From positions 186,001 to 250,000 of the forward strand of contig DHDP01000002.1 in assembly GCA_002399405.1 (NCBI GenBank): a DNA stretch of 64,000 bases, read 5' to 3'. Under the pieces are notes generated by a model. That model was not told the origin of the DNA. It searched no databases and was given only the letters and a program-made list of their open reading frames with translations. This DNA comes from Treponema sp. UBA4873. GTDB taxonomy: Bacteria > Spirochaetota > Spirochaetia > Treponematales > Treponemataceae. The translations under genes were made by a program, and so were the position numbers. Below, piece by piece: positions 35,834 to 44,209 of this stretch (the stretch's first letter is position 1; every line of letters begins with the position of its first letter).

Positions 35834-36318
35834 ATGTTTATATTTGATAAAACTTCTTATGACAATCTGATGGCCAAATGGGAAAAATCCCGTTCTACAT
35901 ATTCTTATTTCATTCATGATTGAGTAATAAATGAAGAAGCATACAGCAAATCAACCCCACTCATACTTTTCCTCCTGAAAGAATCAAACGACTACTATAC
36001 TGAAATAGCATTAGAAAAAGGAGCTGTCAATCCGGCAGATGGAAATTCAACACTGTTCTGGTGGAAACTAAATATCATACAGCACATTCTTCAGCAAACA
36101 TGGAATGGTATTTCTGTCAATAAAGAAGATATTGAAGCATGCAAAAGCAAATTGCCCTATTATCTCCACAAATTATTGTCTGCTGTGGTACAAAGATATT
36201 GTATGATAAAATTTATCCAGAAGGATGTTCTTTTCTTGTATATAGCGTATCACATACAAAAGAGTATCTTGTTATAGACTCTTATCATCCATCATATTAC
36301 GGAAAATCGTTTGAATAA
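35834..36318 (+). pseudogene. Broken gene of unknown function
   Basis: Starts MFIFDKTSYDNLMAKWEKSR and meets TGA at codon 30 (FIHD, stop, VINEEAY); the same frame then continues for about 100 codons (STPLILFLLKESNDYYTEIA; LFWWKLNIIQHILQQTWNG). Near 36190 the coherent reading moves to another frame, DKIYPEGCSFLVYSVSHTKE, and on to a stop after YYGKSFE. One nonsense and one frameshift change explain all of it. Family not recognised; the acidic, Trp-rich style resembles small immunity proteins, a guess only. Confidence 0.5.
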
Positions 36319-36393
36319 TTGTTTTAATGGCTGTCAAATTCTATGGCAGATCAGATAGTACAGAACGAAATTCTGATGTTAAAACAACACAAT

Positions 36394-36534
36394 TCATACC
36401 CACTCTGGGGGACACACCGTTGATTCTACTTTGCCGGAAAAACCTTTCCGGTAGGACTCCGTAAGCAGTAATTCACCGTCAATAACGATAGAGACGAATT
36501 TTTTTTCACAGCTTTTACAATAATGATCTGCCAT
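36394..36534 (-). CDS. Small CxxC protein, 46 residues
   Basis: MADHYCKSCEKKFVSIVIDG opens a 46-residue protein ending CPPEWV. The CxxC near the N-terminus and a later Cys-Pro hint at half of a zinc ribbon. AACAGGAAGTTGTTT provides a ribosome site. Internal GGAAAGGTTTTTCC-like pairing is present in its DNA. It could be real or the relic of a longer zinc-finger protein. Confidence 0.4.
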   Translation of the reverse strand: MADHYCKSCEKKFVSIVIDGELLLTESYRKGFSGKVESTVCPPEWV

Positions 36535-36742
36535 AAACAACTTCCTGTTTGTTGTTATCTACGCTATAGTATAACACACTGCATATCATGGATGTGGTAT
36601 TCAGTTTCAAAGAAAACGTTTGAGAACGGGTTATGTTATCGATTATATTACAGCCCGCAATTATGTTGAAAAAAAGAATACCCCTCACCAGTACAGTCTG
36701 TACAAAAACTTAGACAGATTCCATTTAATGCAGCAATAATTT

Positions 36743-36945
36743 TTACTTATTGATTTCACTATCAATATTCCTGCCGCCATACATTATTCTGACAATCGTT
36801 ACTGTATTTTTTGTTTCATCAGGAATATAAAAAGCAAGGTACTTATTTACAGACAGTACACGAAGCCCTTTTGATTTTCACGGTTCTTTCTCATACATAT
36901 GGTATCGCGGTGGAAATTCATCAAGTTGTTCAATTGATAAAATGA
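36743..36945 (-). pseudogene. RelE/ParE-type toxin remnant
   Basis: The C-terminal two thirds read RIILSIEQLDEFPPRYHMYE, then KEP-stop-KSKGLRVLSVNKYLAF and IVRIMYGGRNI, the classical RelE/ParE pattern (EPWxSxGLR ... VRIxYGGRDI). TGA at 36878-36880 takes the place of the conserved Trp codon. Upstream of about 36945 a frameshift breaks off the N-terminal helix. No antitoxin gene is next to it. Confidence 0.65.
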
Positions 36946-37006
36946 TTCTGCAGCTATTTCCGCCTTCAAAAACAATTCCAGCTCATTTTATGCATCATTT
37001 TATTTT

Positions 37007-38734
37007 CTAGTAATATTCAATCAACTGATAAAATTGACTTTGATTTTTAGTACATTTTATCGTATTTCCATAGGAAGGACTGTCAGTATTATAGTTCATT
37101 GGCTGATATGAAACTGCACTGCTGCTACCTGCTTGGGAAAATAGCATTTTTAATATATCTATTACTAAAAGATGCTTTGATGTTTTTAACGAATTATTTT
37201 CAGGTAATTTGTCGTACGTTGAATAACGGAATGTATAATATTGATATTCCTTTCCAGCAGCTTTAACACCTACATAGTTATAAGACTCAATAGTTTTGCT
37301 TCGTAAGATTTCATGTAATTCTGTTCTATAAAATAGTTTCAAAAGTATTATTGTAATATATTCAAATTCTGTTATATTATATGCTTCCTGATAAGGATTA
37401 AAACGCATGTAAAGATAAAAAAGTTTTAATTCACGAATCGAGAGTTGCCCCTTCATAATTGAATCAAGCTTTTGAATCTCGGTATTTTCTCCTTTGGGTA
37501 TAATACGCCTTACGATAAATTCCGTTGACAATTTACATAATGGAACCGGATAATTGAAAAATTTATCAAGATAAACTTCCGGGTTTTGAATAGAGTTCCT
37601 TTTCAGCATGGCTACAGCAGCAGCAGTATCTATTGCTGTAATAAAAATGATATTTGTTACATCCGAAAACATACGAATCAGTTTGAGTGTATTTATTAAT
37701 TCGCTGTATTGAAGTCGGTCAAGATCATCAATAAAGATAACAAGTTTTGTTTTGTCTGTCTTTAACTGTTCTTTAAATTCTTCAAAATAGTCTTCCGACG
37801 TTTTCTGAGAATATCCCAATCTGAAAACATCTATGAAATTATTCTGACAACTGTCGAAAACTTTCCGAATATATTTATTTTTCGCTTTTTGCAAAAGAAG
37901 ACCTTCTGATCCCATATTATCAACGATCCGATTGTAAAAAATATCTAAGCAGTTCCTTTCATCCGCTATCTTCCAGGGATTAAAAGAAAACGTTTTATAA
38001 TTCATTTTTTCAAGTCTTTGCTTAATGAATTCCATCAAAGTCGACTTTCCAGTACCCCATTCACCGTCTATTTTTATTGATAGAGAACTTCTTCCTGCCA
38101 CAAGACTATCTTTAGTACTGTATTCTTCTATTTTTTTTACAATTTCTTTGGACTTATTGGCATATCCCAAAAAATCATATCTTATATCATCAAGTGGAAT
38201 ATCGGAACAAAGCATTCTTTCTATATCGTCATTTGTCGGTACCTTGATTGCTGCCTCTTCATCCTGCGGATTTTTGTCATTTGGAGTAATTTTTTTATCT
38301 TTTTTTTTAGATTGTAATGTTTTTCCAATTATAGCTTTTGCCGACTTTCTGATAATTTGTTTATACTCAGAATCCAAGGCTAAGATAATATTTATAATTT
38401 CTGCAATCATATAATAGAATACGAGTGGCAGGCCAAACTTATAAAATAAAAAATAGCTATTAAAATATGAAACGAGTATTAATGTAATAATAATCAACTT
38501 CAGTTGTAGAAAAAACGTATTTTCAACCCATTTATAGTCAAGATACGAATAAATAACATAGATCCCCAATACGATCAGATATGCGATAAATTGCCATCCA
38601 GTTAAGTCCATTAAAGAAAAAAAGTATCCTACCATTGTAGAATTTATTATTGACAAAAGAGGGTTAGAAAAAATAAATGTAAGAAGAATTGTTGTTACCG
38701 ACAAATAAATAACATATTTGCTTCTATTAATCAT
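37007..38734 (-). CDS. Transmembrane KAP-family P-loop NTPase (Tmn-like)
   Basis: 575 residues. Four hydrophobic segments in the first 120 residues (about 7-30, 47-66, 73-98, 101-120) anchor it in the membrane. A charged linker follows, then a KAP NTPase domain with Walker A GEWGTGKST (224-232) and Walker B LVIFIDDLDR (331-340). KAP NTPases with N-terminal membrane segments include Tmn, a known single-gene phage-defence protein; the layout and island position fit it. Low GC relative to the core genes. The start has only a weak ribosome site. Last gene in the direction of the defence island. Confidence 0.78.
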   Translation of the reverse strand: MINRSKYVIYLSVTTILLTFIFSNPLLSIINSTMVGYFFSLMDLTGWQFIAYLIVLGIYVIYSYLDYKWVENTFFLQLKLIIITLILVSYFNSYFLFYKFGLPLVFYYMIAEIINIILALDSEYKQIIRKSAKAIIGKTLQSKKKDKKITPNDKNPQDEEAAIKVPTNDDIERMLCSDIPLDDIRYDFLGYANKSKEIVKKIEEYSTKDSLVAGRSSLSIKIDGEWGTGKSTLMEFIKQRLEKMNYKTFSFNPWKIADERNCLDIFYNRIVDNMGSEGLLLQKAKNKYIRKVFDSCQNNFIDVFRLGYSQKTSEDYFEEFKEQLKTDKTKLVIFIDDLDRLQYSELINTLKLIRMFSDVTNIIFITAIDTAAAVAMLKRNSIQNPEVYLDKFFNYPVPLCKLSTEFIVRRIIPKGENTEIQKLDSIMKGQLSIRELKLFYLYMRFNPYQEAYNITEFEYITIILLKLFYRTELHEILRSKTIESYNYVGVKAAGKEYQYYTFRYSTYDKLPENNSLKTSKHLLVIDILKMLFSQAGSSSAVSYQPMNYNTDSPSYGNTIKCTKNQSQFYQLIEYY

Positions 38735-39015
38735 AACTTACATTTTACATTTCATATCATAAAAAAATCAATAGTAATCGTTATCCATCAGAAAATTTTA
38801 CCAGACTAGTTAGCCGCCATATCTAGAAATTACTCAACATTAACTTATTTTTTTAAATTCCATTCTTTATTTCTTCTGTGCCAGTCCACGTACAAAAACA
38901 TAGTGCATATTGACACAATCTTTCTAAACACTTAATCCTGCAAGCGTGGCGCAATATCCGCTGATCGTTTCCAGCGCGCAATTTCTCGTAAGCAGCAGCA
39001 TATAGTTCAACTGAT
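38735..39015. other. Gap between AbiE pair and KAP NTPase
   Basis: 281 AT-rich bases. A short - strand frame (38853-39086) overlaps the toxin 3' end but shows no family resemblance; I treat this as promoter DNA of the KAP gene. Confidence 0.45.
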
Positions 39016-39852
39016 TCATTTATATAATATTTCCAAAAGCTGTCGGCATACCTGTAATGCTTCCTGAAACTGTATACCGGATGCATATTGATTTTTATTC
39101 ACATATTGAGTCCACCGTTTGTTACATCCGTCATCATTTTGAATTAAATCAAGAATGTGAAAAGATTCTTCTTTGCTAAACGCCTTTGTTTTCCGGTATG
39201 CAAATGTTTTTTTCACTGCCTGAGAAAATACCTCCGGCCGAATTTTACTGCTTTTAAGCTTCATAAGTATATAGACATCATAAAAATCTTTACTTCTTCC
39301 ATTGGCATCTGCACGTACCAGTATTGTCTGTATTTTCTCCGCCAGTATAGTTTCTACCGGATATGACTTTATAGAAATAGTTTCGTTAAACAGTGTCTGA
39401 TACTCGAATTGTTCTGCTTCAGGAGTTACCGGATCTCCTGTTGCAATATCAATATAAAAAGGCTGGCGAATATTTGAAAGCCTGCCACAAAGATGAATTC
39501 TGAACCCGCCATAATCATCAGTATCTCGGATTGGTTCAATCTTTGTAAATTCAAAATAGAGTGTTGTTTTATCCGGAGTAAAAATAATATTCTGTATTAT
39601 ATGTTCAAGAGCGGATTCTTCCATTGGCTGCCCATTCATCAAAAAATCTATGTCCATTGTCGCACGGTTTGTTATTCCCGCCATGGCCGATACGAGCAAT
39701 CCGCCTTTCAATATGAAATTTTCTTTATATGAACTTTGTGAAAGAAGCTTTAGAAACTCTTCATAAAAAAAGAAAGCCTGCAGTATTGGGTAATTTACTC
39801 CCGTTTCTTTTGATTTGTTGCGGAGGCGTTCTGTAATACTGTTTTTATTCAT
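39016..39852 (-). CDS. abiEii: AbiE toxin, AbiEii nucleotidyltransferase
   Basis: 278 residues from the ATG at 39852, which overlaps the antitoxin's last codons by 8 bases; an earlier in-frame start would sit deep in the antitoxin gene. The DNA-polymerase-beta-like core is visible as ILKGGLLVSAMAG and NRATMDIDFL (Lys49, Gly50-51, Ser55, Arg63, Asp67/Asp69). A later segment reads VETILAEKIQTILVRADANGRSKDFYDVY, in part AEKIQTIL...RSKDFYD. AbiEii uses nucleotides to block growth; in AbiE it brings abortive phage immunity. Confidence 0.88.
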   Translation of the reverse strand: MNKNSITERLRNKSKETGVNYPILQAFFFYEEFLKLLSQSSYKENFILKGGLLVSAMAGITNRATMDIDFLMNGQPMEESALEHIIQNIIFTPDKTTLYFEFTKIEPIRDTDDYGGFRIHLCGRLSNIRQPFYIDIATGDPVTPEAEQFEYQTLFNETISIKSYPVETILAEKIQTILVRADANGRSKDFYDVYILMKLKSSKIRPEVFSQAVKKTFAYRKTKAFSKEESFHILDLIQNDDGCNKRWTQYVNKNQYASGIQFQEALQVCRQLLEILYK

Positions 39853-40444
39853 ACGTAATAAGCTCCTGTATTGATTCCAGTTTTTGTGATACGGCGAAAC
39901 GTTTTGCATAGTCACGAAGTTTCCAGATATCCTTTGTCTTGCTCTTAAAATACAGTGTGAAAGCTTTTGAAAAAACTTCTACATCCTGATTATTCCTGTC
40001 CCTGATCAAATCACACAAAGTTCTTTCTGCATCATACGCTTTTACCACATTTCCCTGAGCTGTTTTTATATCCATTTGTCCGACAGCATACCAGTCATGT
40101 CGTATTGAATGAACAACAGCTTTGTCCTTTATATGAGACGCATTATACCCTCTGGGTACCGTAATTTCCGGGAGATAGGGAATACGGTCTGTCAATTCAT
40201 GGAGATACAGTGCTGAACTGTATGAAAAAATACAACGCGAGTTTTTCAACTGCAGTATAAAATATTCATCATAATTTTCATACGAAGGATCAAGATAAAC
40301 ACCTCTATTTATCCGTTCAAGGCGATGTTTTTTTACCAGTTCCGTCAAATACCACGTTTCTATATTGTTTTCAGCAATTTCTTTTGAAGAGATTATTCCA
40401 TTATTTTTCTTTACCAGATCGGCAATAGAATCAAATTTATTCAT
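39845..40444 (-). CDS. abiEi: AbiE antitoxin, AbiEi repressor
   Basis: 199 residues from the ATG at 40444, directly behind the operator; an upstream frame extension would run into the palindrome. A winged helix-turn-helix (IADLVKKNNGIISSKEIAENN, in part NNGIISSKEIAEN) is followed by the AbiEi antitoxin C-terminal region (RGVYLDPS; SYSSALYLHELTDRIP; YDAERTLCDLIRDR). AbiEi proteins repress their own operon through inverted repeats, and such a repeat is present. Overlaps the toxin gene by 8 bases. Confidence 0.88.
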   Translation of the reverse strand: MNKFDSIADLVKKNNGIISSKEIAENNIETWYLTELVKKHRLERINRGVYLDPSYENYDEYFILQLKNSRCIFSYSSALYLHELTDRIPYLPEITVPRGYNASHIKDKAVVHSIRHDWYAVGQMDIKTAQGNVVKAYDAERTLCDLIRDRNNQDVEVFSKAFTLYFKSKTKDIWKLRDYAKRFAVSQKLESIQELITYE

Positions 40445-40450
40445 GTTTGA

Positions 40451-40500
40451 ATCTTCCAAGTACGCTATATTATACAATAAGTGTAGCGTACTTGGAAGAT
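40451..40500 (-). promoter_or_regulatory. abiE operator-promoter: 17-bp inverted repeat around -10/-35
   Basis: ATCTTCCAAGTACGCTA (40451-40467) and its exact complement (40484-40500) are 16 bases apart. On the - strand TATAAT (40474-40469) and TTCCAA (40497-40492), 17 bases apart, form the promoter, so one arm covers the -35 box and the other begins at the -10 box and runs toward the ATG at 40444. This matches how AbiEi represses. Confidence 0.75.
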
Positions 40501-40535
40501 ATGAGAAGGTACAAATGATGATGATTAACAGATTT

Positions 40536-43046
40536 TCAGTTTTTTATTTCAGCAGCGGTTTCAATTCGACTGTCGATAATAGTTTTGATCGCGTCATAGA
40601 TTTTGATTCTTTCATCATCCGTTGAAAGAGAAACAATAAGCGAATACCGCAGTTTATCTGTATAATGATGTAAATTCGGTCTATCTTTCCACCAGCCGGA
40701 AACGGGGTATACTGCAATATATTCGCTGTCAGCAAGAACCGCCGCGCTCCCTTCCCAGTAATCTGAATGAATGGAACCAACATCACGGTTATCGGGTCCT
40801 AATGTCCAATTTCCGACAGGGCTTGTACCATCACCCTTGTCGCCTTTTTCTTCCCGGGCAGCTTTATTTATCCGTTTTAAGAAATCTTCCGGCCGTACTT
40901 CATTATAGTTGTTTATATCAAATCGAAGGCCAGCCGATGCATACCGATATTTATTTTTCCACCCCTTATTATCAGGAGCTGCATCGATAAAATAGGAAAG
41001 CGTTACTTTTAATTTAACTTTTGTTTCACCGAGGTTTGAAAGAAAATCATGCGGCCACGGTAAATGATGCAAATGCATTTCATTGATTGATACATAATCA
41101 CTTTCATCTTTTTTAGCATACGGTTGTAATTCATCTTCAATAATCATTGTAGCCGCATTGTCAAAACTGTTTCGTGCGCGTATAAAGTCGGCAACGCCAT
41201 ACCCGTACGTATGAAGCATCCTATGTCTGCCATCTGTCTTTGTCATATTGGGAAACATATTCCACATTTTATCCGTCCACTGAGCAGAATGGACAATCAA
41301 TCCTCGTACAGTTTCCGGCCAGAGGTTGGGATATTCTGTATAAATCTGCGCTGCAGTGTATGCAGCCTGTGCCGTGGCTGCACTTGTTGCATTTATAGTT
41401 GTAAAATATTTTTTTAAGGGTTGATGGTCAGTGGTAAGTACGGAAAGATCATCACACGAATCATATGATACGCCATCAGTCATTGCATTTCCGCCTTCAA
41501 ACAATACTTCCGGTTTTACCGGCCAAGTTTTTCCCCATCGATAATTATTAGATGTCGCGCTGAACGGACTGAGATCACCGCTTTCCGCAACAGGTTTAAA
41601 ATGCTGCAACTTCTGATCTCTGATCTGCACTTTTGTATTTACGGCACCCACTGACAAAGCATTCCATGCCTGCGCAGGAGATTCAACAGAATGATCATAG
41701 CAGACCTGTGGATAATTTTTATGATCCAGTTCACCGAGCGCTACATCACCGGCGGAAACAATAAAGAGTTTTTTACGGGAGTCTTCATATCCGGAAATAA
41801 CATTATCAAGTGCTCCCGACCATGAAGTAGGCGATCCTGTATCTTCATTATTGTCACGAACAGTTACTGCCATGCAATGGACTCTGTTTCTATCATTCAC
41901 TGCAATCTGTGCTGTTGCAACCGCATCTGCCGATATTTGACCATAGAGGTTCGGATCATTCTCTCCTGTATCAGATAATATTTTGACAGATTCCAATTCT
42001 ATATTCTGCTGAACAGGTTTTGATGATTCAAGCGCATCACCTAAATCAAAATACTCACAAACTCCTGCCATCTCAGTTCCGTGTCCGGCAACATCAGATG
42101 CATTCCAGTTCGGATCGACACTTTGAATCGTTCCCGGTTTCGTTACGTCTTCCAGTAACGGATGCCCACGATTAAGGCCGGTATCAAAGATGCAGACACG
42201 GCCCCGTTTTTCTGACGAAACAATTCTTGATTTCAGATTCTCGATCCATTGTTCCCTGTCATAATTTCCCGCCTGTCCCTCTTTTACAAAGAAAGAAGCC
42301 GGTTCATGAAAAAGATGCAGCTCTGCAATAACACCCGTTGTGTTAATCAGTTTCTGCAAATCAGTTCCGCTTGTTTTACAGAGCGTAACAACTTTTTCGG
42401 GAAATACAATATACTTCGAACTGTGATGTATATTTAATAAATTGCAGTGTTCAAAAAAATCGGTTACAGCATCATTTTCTTTTTTGAAATCGGCTGTTAT
42501 CCAGACTTCACACCAGACAGCAGTATCACCCGGCATTGGGTCACGGCCAAACCAGAAGTCAGAAACGGTAGAAAGGTTTATATCGGTAATATGTGAAATG
42601 TTATCCTGATTTTTTGGTTTCTTACCAGATTCCGGTTCTTGTTTATATGCTTCTATTTCATTGTTGAAAAAATTTTTATGTTCATCAGGAAGAAATACAG
42701 TGGCTTTCTCTATTTTTTCTGACGCAGTACCCGTTCCTTCTATAATTTTTACATTCAGTAGTTTGCTACCGGCGTGTTTATTTTCAAGAGAGGAAAGTTT
42801 AAGCGGAAGTTTTGTCGACCCGGAAAATTCAATATAGGTTCCACCCCGATTTTTTATTTCCGCAAACATCGCTTTCTGCCGGGCATCCTGTTCCCAGACA
42901 TTTTGAAACTTTTTTTCGAGGTAAGCACCATGTGTGACATGATCAGGCAGACGCTCAGTATCAGAATTTCCTCCGCCGGAAATCGGTGTAAATGCTTTTA
43001 CCAGCTTTGTGTCATGCAGAATAAAATGTTCTCTCGGTTCAGCCAC
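40536..43046 (-). CDS. ietS: Subtilisin-like serine protease (IetS-like)
   Basis: 836 residues, GTG start (43046) with AAAGAGGCATAGAGC upstream, 3 bases after the ATPase gene stop. An N-terminal region of ~270 residues without clear family precedes an S8 peptidase domain: Asp288 in CIFDTG, His322 in AGHGTEMAG and Ser555 in NATSAATAQAA. A C-terminal beta-rich domain of ~200 residues follows. No signal peptide, so it acts inside the cell. An AAA ATPase plus subtilase pair is the make-up of IetAS, a plasmid-stability and phage-defence module. Symbol given by that layout. Confidence 0.8.
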   Translation of the reverse strand: MAEPREHFILHDTKLVKAFTPISGGGNSDTERLPDHVTHGAYLEKKFQNVWEQDARQKAMFAEIKNRGGTYIEFSGSTKLPLKLSSLENKHAGSKLLNVKIIEGTGTASEKIEKATVFLPDEHKNFFNNEIEAYKQEPESGKKPKNQDNISHITDINLSTVSDFWFGRDPMPGDTAVWCEVWITADFKKENDAVTDFFEHCNLLNIHHSSKYIVFPEKVVTLCKTSGTDLQKLINTTGVIAELHLFHEPASFFVKEGQAGNYDREQWIENLKSRIVSSEKRGRVCIFDTGLNRGHPLLEDVTKPGTIQSVDPNWNASDVAGHGTEMAGVCEYFDLGDALESSKPVQQNIELESVKILSDTGENDPNLYGQISADAVATAQIAVNDRNRVHCMAVTVRDNNEDTGSPTSWSGALDNVISGYEDSRKKLFIVSAGDVALGELDHKNYPQVCYDHSVESPAQAWNALSVGAVNTKVQIRDQKLQHFKPVAESGDLSPFSATSNNYRWGKTWPVKPEVLFEGGNAMTDGVSYDSCDDLSVLTTDHQPLKKYFTTINATSAATAQAAYTAAQIYTEYPNLWPETVRGLIVHSAQWTDKMWNMFPNMTKTDGRHRMLHTYGYGVADFIRARNSFDNAATMIIEDELQPYAKKDESDYVSINEMHLHHLPWPHDFLSNLGETKVKLKVTLSYFIDAAPDNKGWKNKYRYASAGLRFDINNYNEVRPEDFLKRINKAAREEKGDKGDGTSPVGNWTLGPDNRDVGSIHSDYWEGSAAVLADSEYIAVYPVSGWWKDRPNLHHYTDKLRYSLIVSLSTDDERIKIYDAIKTIIDSRIETAAEIKN

Positions 43047-43049
43047 GCT

Positions 43050-44006
43050 CTATGCCTCTTTTATTTCATAAGAGTTAGTACGTTCATTCAGGAACTGAGT
43101 AAGTAACTGGGGAGTAAGGGATTTACTATCAAGAATCATTGTCTTTATGCAGTCTTCACATGCACGGGTAATTTCCGCATGACTTAAGCCGTCCGCTTTT
43201 TTCATAACTTCAGGAGTAATACATGCAGGGCTGTAATATTTTGAAAGCTTTATTTCAAACAGTTTTTGAATCTGCTCTTTATCCGGCATCGTATAATGGA
43301 GCACATCGTCAAAACGGCGGAACAGAGCCTGATCAAGCATCTTTTTGTTATTCGTCGCTGCAAGAATGAGGCTGTCGGAATTATCTTCTTCCATAAATTT
43401 GAGGAATGTATTCAGAATGCGGCGCATTTCGCCTACTTCATTGTCGTATGTCCGGTCCGCACCGATCGCATCAAATTCATCAAAAAGATAAACACCGCGC
43501 TCCGCATTTATCTGCTCAAAAATTCTGCGAAGCTTTGCGCTTGTTTCGCCCATAAACTTGGTAATCAGCCGGTCCATCTGAATCTGATACAGAGGAAGAT
43601 GCAGTTCACCCGCAAGGATACTTGCTGTAAGAGTTTTACCGGTACCCGGCCTACCTTCAAGAAGAATCCTGTTTCTATTCTTCAACCCGTAACTGCGAAG
43701 TTTTTCGCGTTCACGGTATTCTTTCAGAATGCGGTCAAGACGGATACGGACATCTTCAGATACAACAAGCTCTTCTTCCCGGTTATCCGCCATGCTGACA
43801 GTACACAGACTGTCTGAATTCTGCATGGCATAGACATGAGTATTGGAAACACTTTTATTTGCAAGGTCTTTTAAGTCAGCAGCAAGAACACTATGGCCGG
43901 CACTTGATTCTGCAGCTGCTATCTGCAGTATGGCCGAACGGAACTGAGCCTGATCATTATTGTAATGGGCATTTATCAGTTTTTTTATGAAATCACTGTT
44001 TGCCAT
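43050..44006 (-). CDS. ietA: AAA+ ATPase (IetA-like)
   Basis: 318 residues. A helical N-terminal segment (1-85) leads to an AAA+ module: Walker A GRPGTGKT (118-125), Walker B VYLFDEFDA (172-180), sensor 1 AATNN (216-220) and the Arg-rich LFRRFDD. The C-terminal helical lid ends in LTQFLNERTNSYEIKEA. AAAGAAAAGGAGGCCGGCTT is a strong ribosome site. Adjacent to the protease gene, whose activity it probably controls or feeds; in IetAS the ATPase counters the protease. Confidence 0.82.
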   Translation of the reverse strand: MANSDFIKKLINAHYNNDQAQFRSAILQIAAAESSAGHSVLAADLKDLANKSVSNTHVYAMQNSDSLCTVSMADNREEELVVSEDVRIRLDRILKEYREREKLRSYGLKNRNRILLEGRPGTGKTLTASILAGELHLPLYQIQMDRLITKFMGETSAKLRRIFEQINAERGVYLFDEFDAIGADRTYDNEVGEMRRILNTFLKFMEEDNSDSLILAATNNKKMLDQALFRRFDDVLHYTMPDKEQIQKLFEIKLSKYYSPACITPEVMKKADGLSHAEITRACEDCIKTMILDSKSLTPQLLTQFLNERTNSYEIKEA

Positions 44007-44209
44007 AAGCCGGCCTCCTTTTCTTTAAAAATATCGGTAAATTCTGTATAGTGATTTACTTTTATATAAGTATAATCACATTATACAAAGAAAACAATTG
44101 CGTTATGACTAACTAATAAATCATATATATTTTATAAGTAATGAAAGCATTATAAAATGATTGATGGTCTTTTTGCTTAACTCTACTTTTATTTCAGATG
44201 CTATTCTAT

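Noticed and set aside
32380..36880. TGA as a recoded sense codon (four genes interrupted by TGA, one at a Trp position)
   Set aside because: The same genes also carry frameshifts and deletions, one has TAA, and intact genes nearby use TGA as stop; ordinary decay explains it.
38853..39086. Short - strand frame after the AbiE toxin
   Set aside because: Overlaps the toxin's 3' end in another frame and shows no family resemblance.
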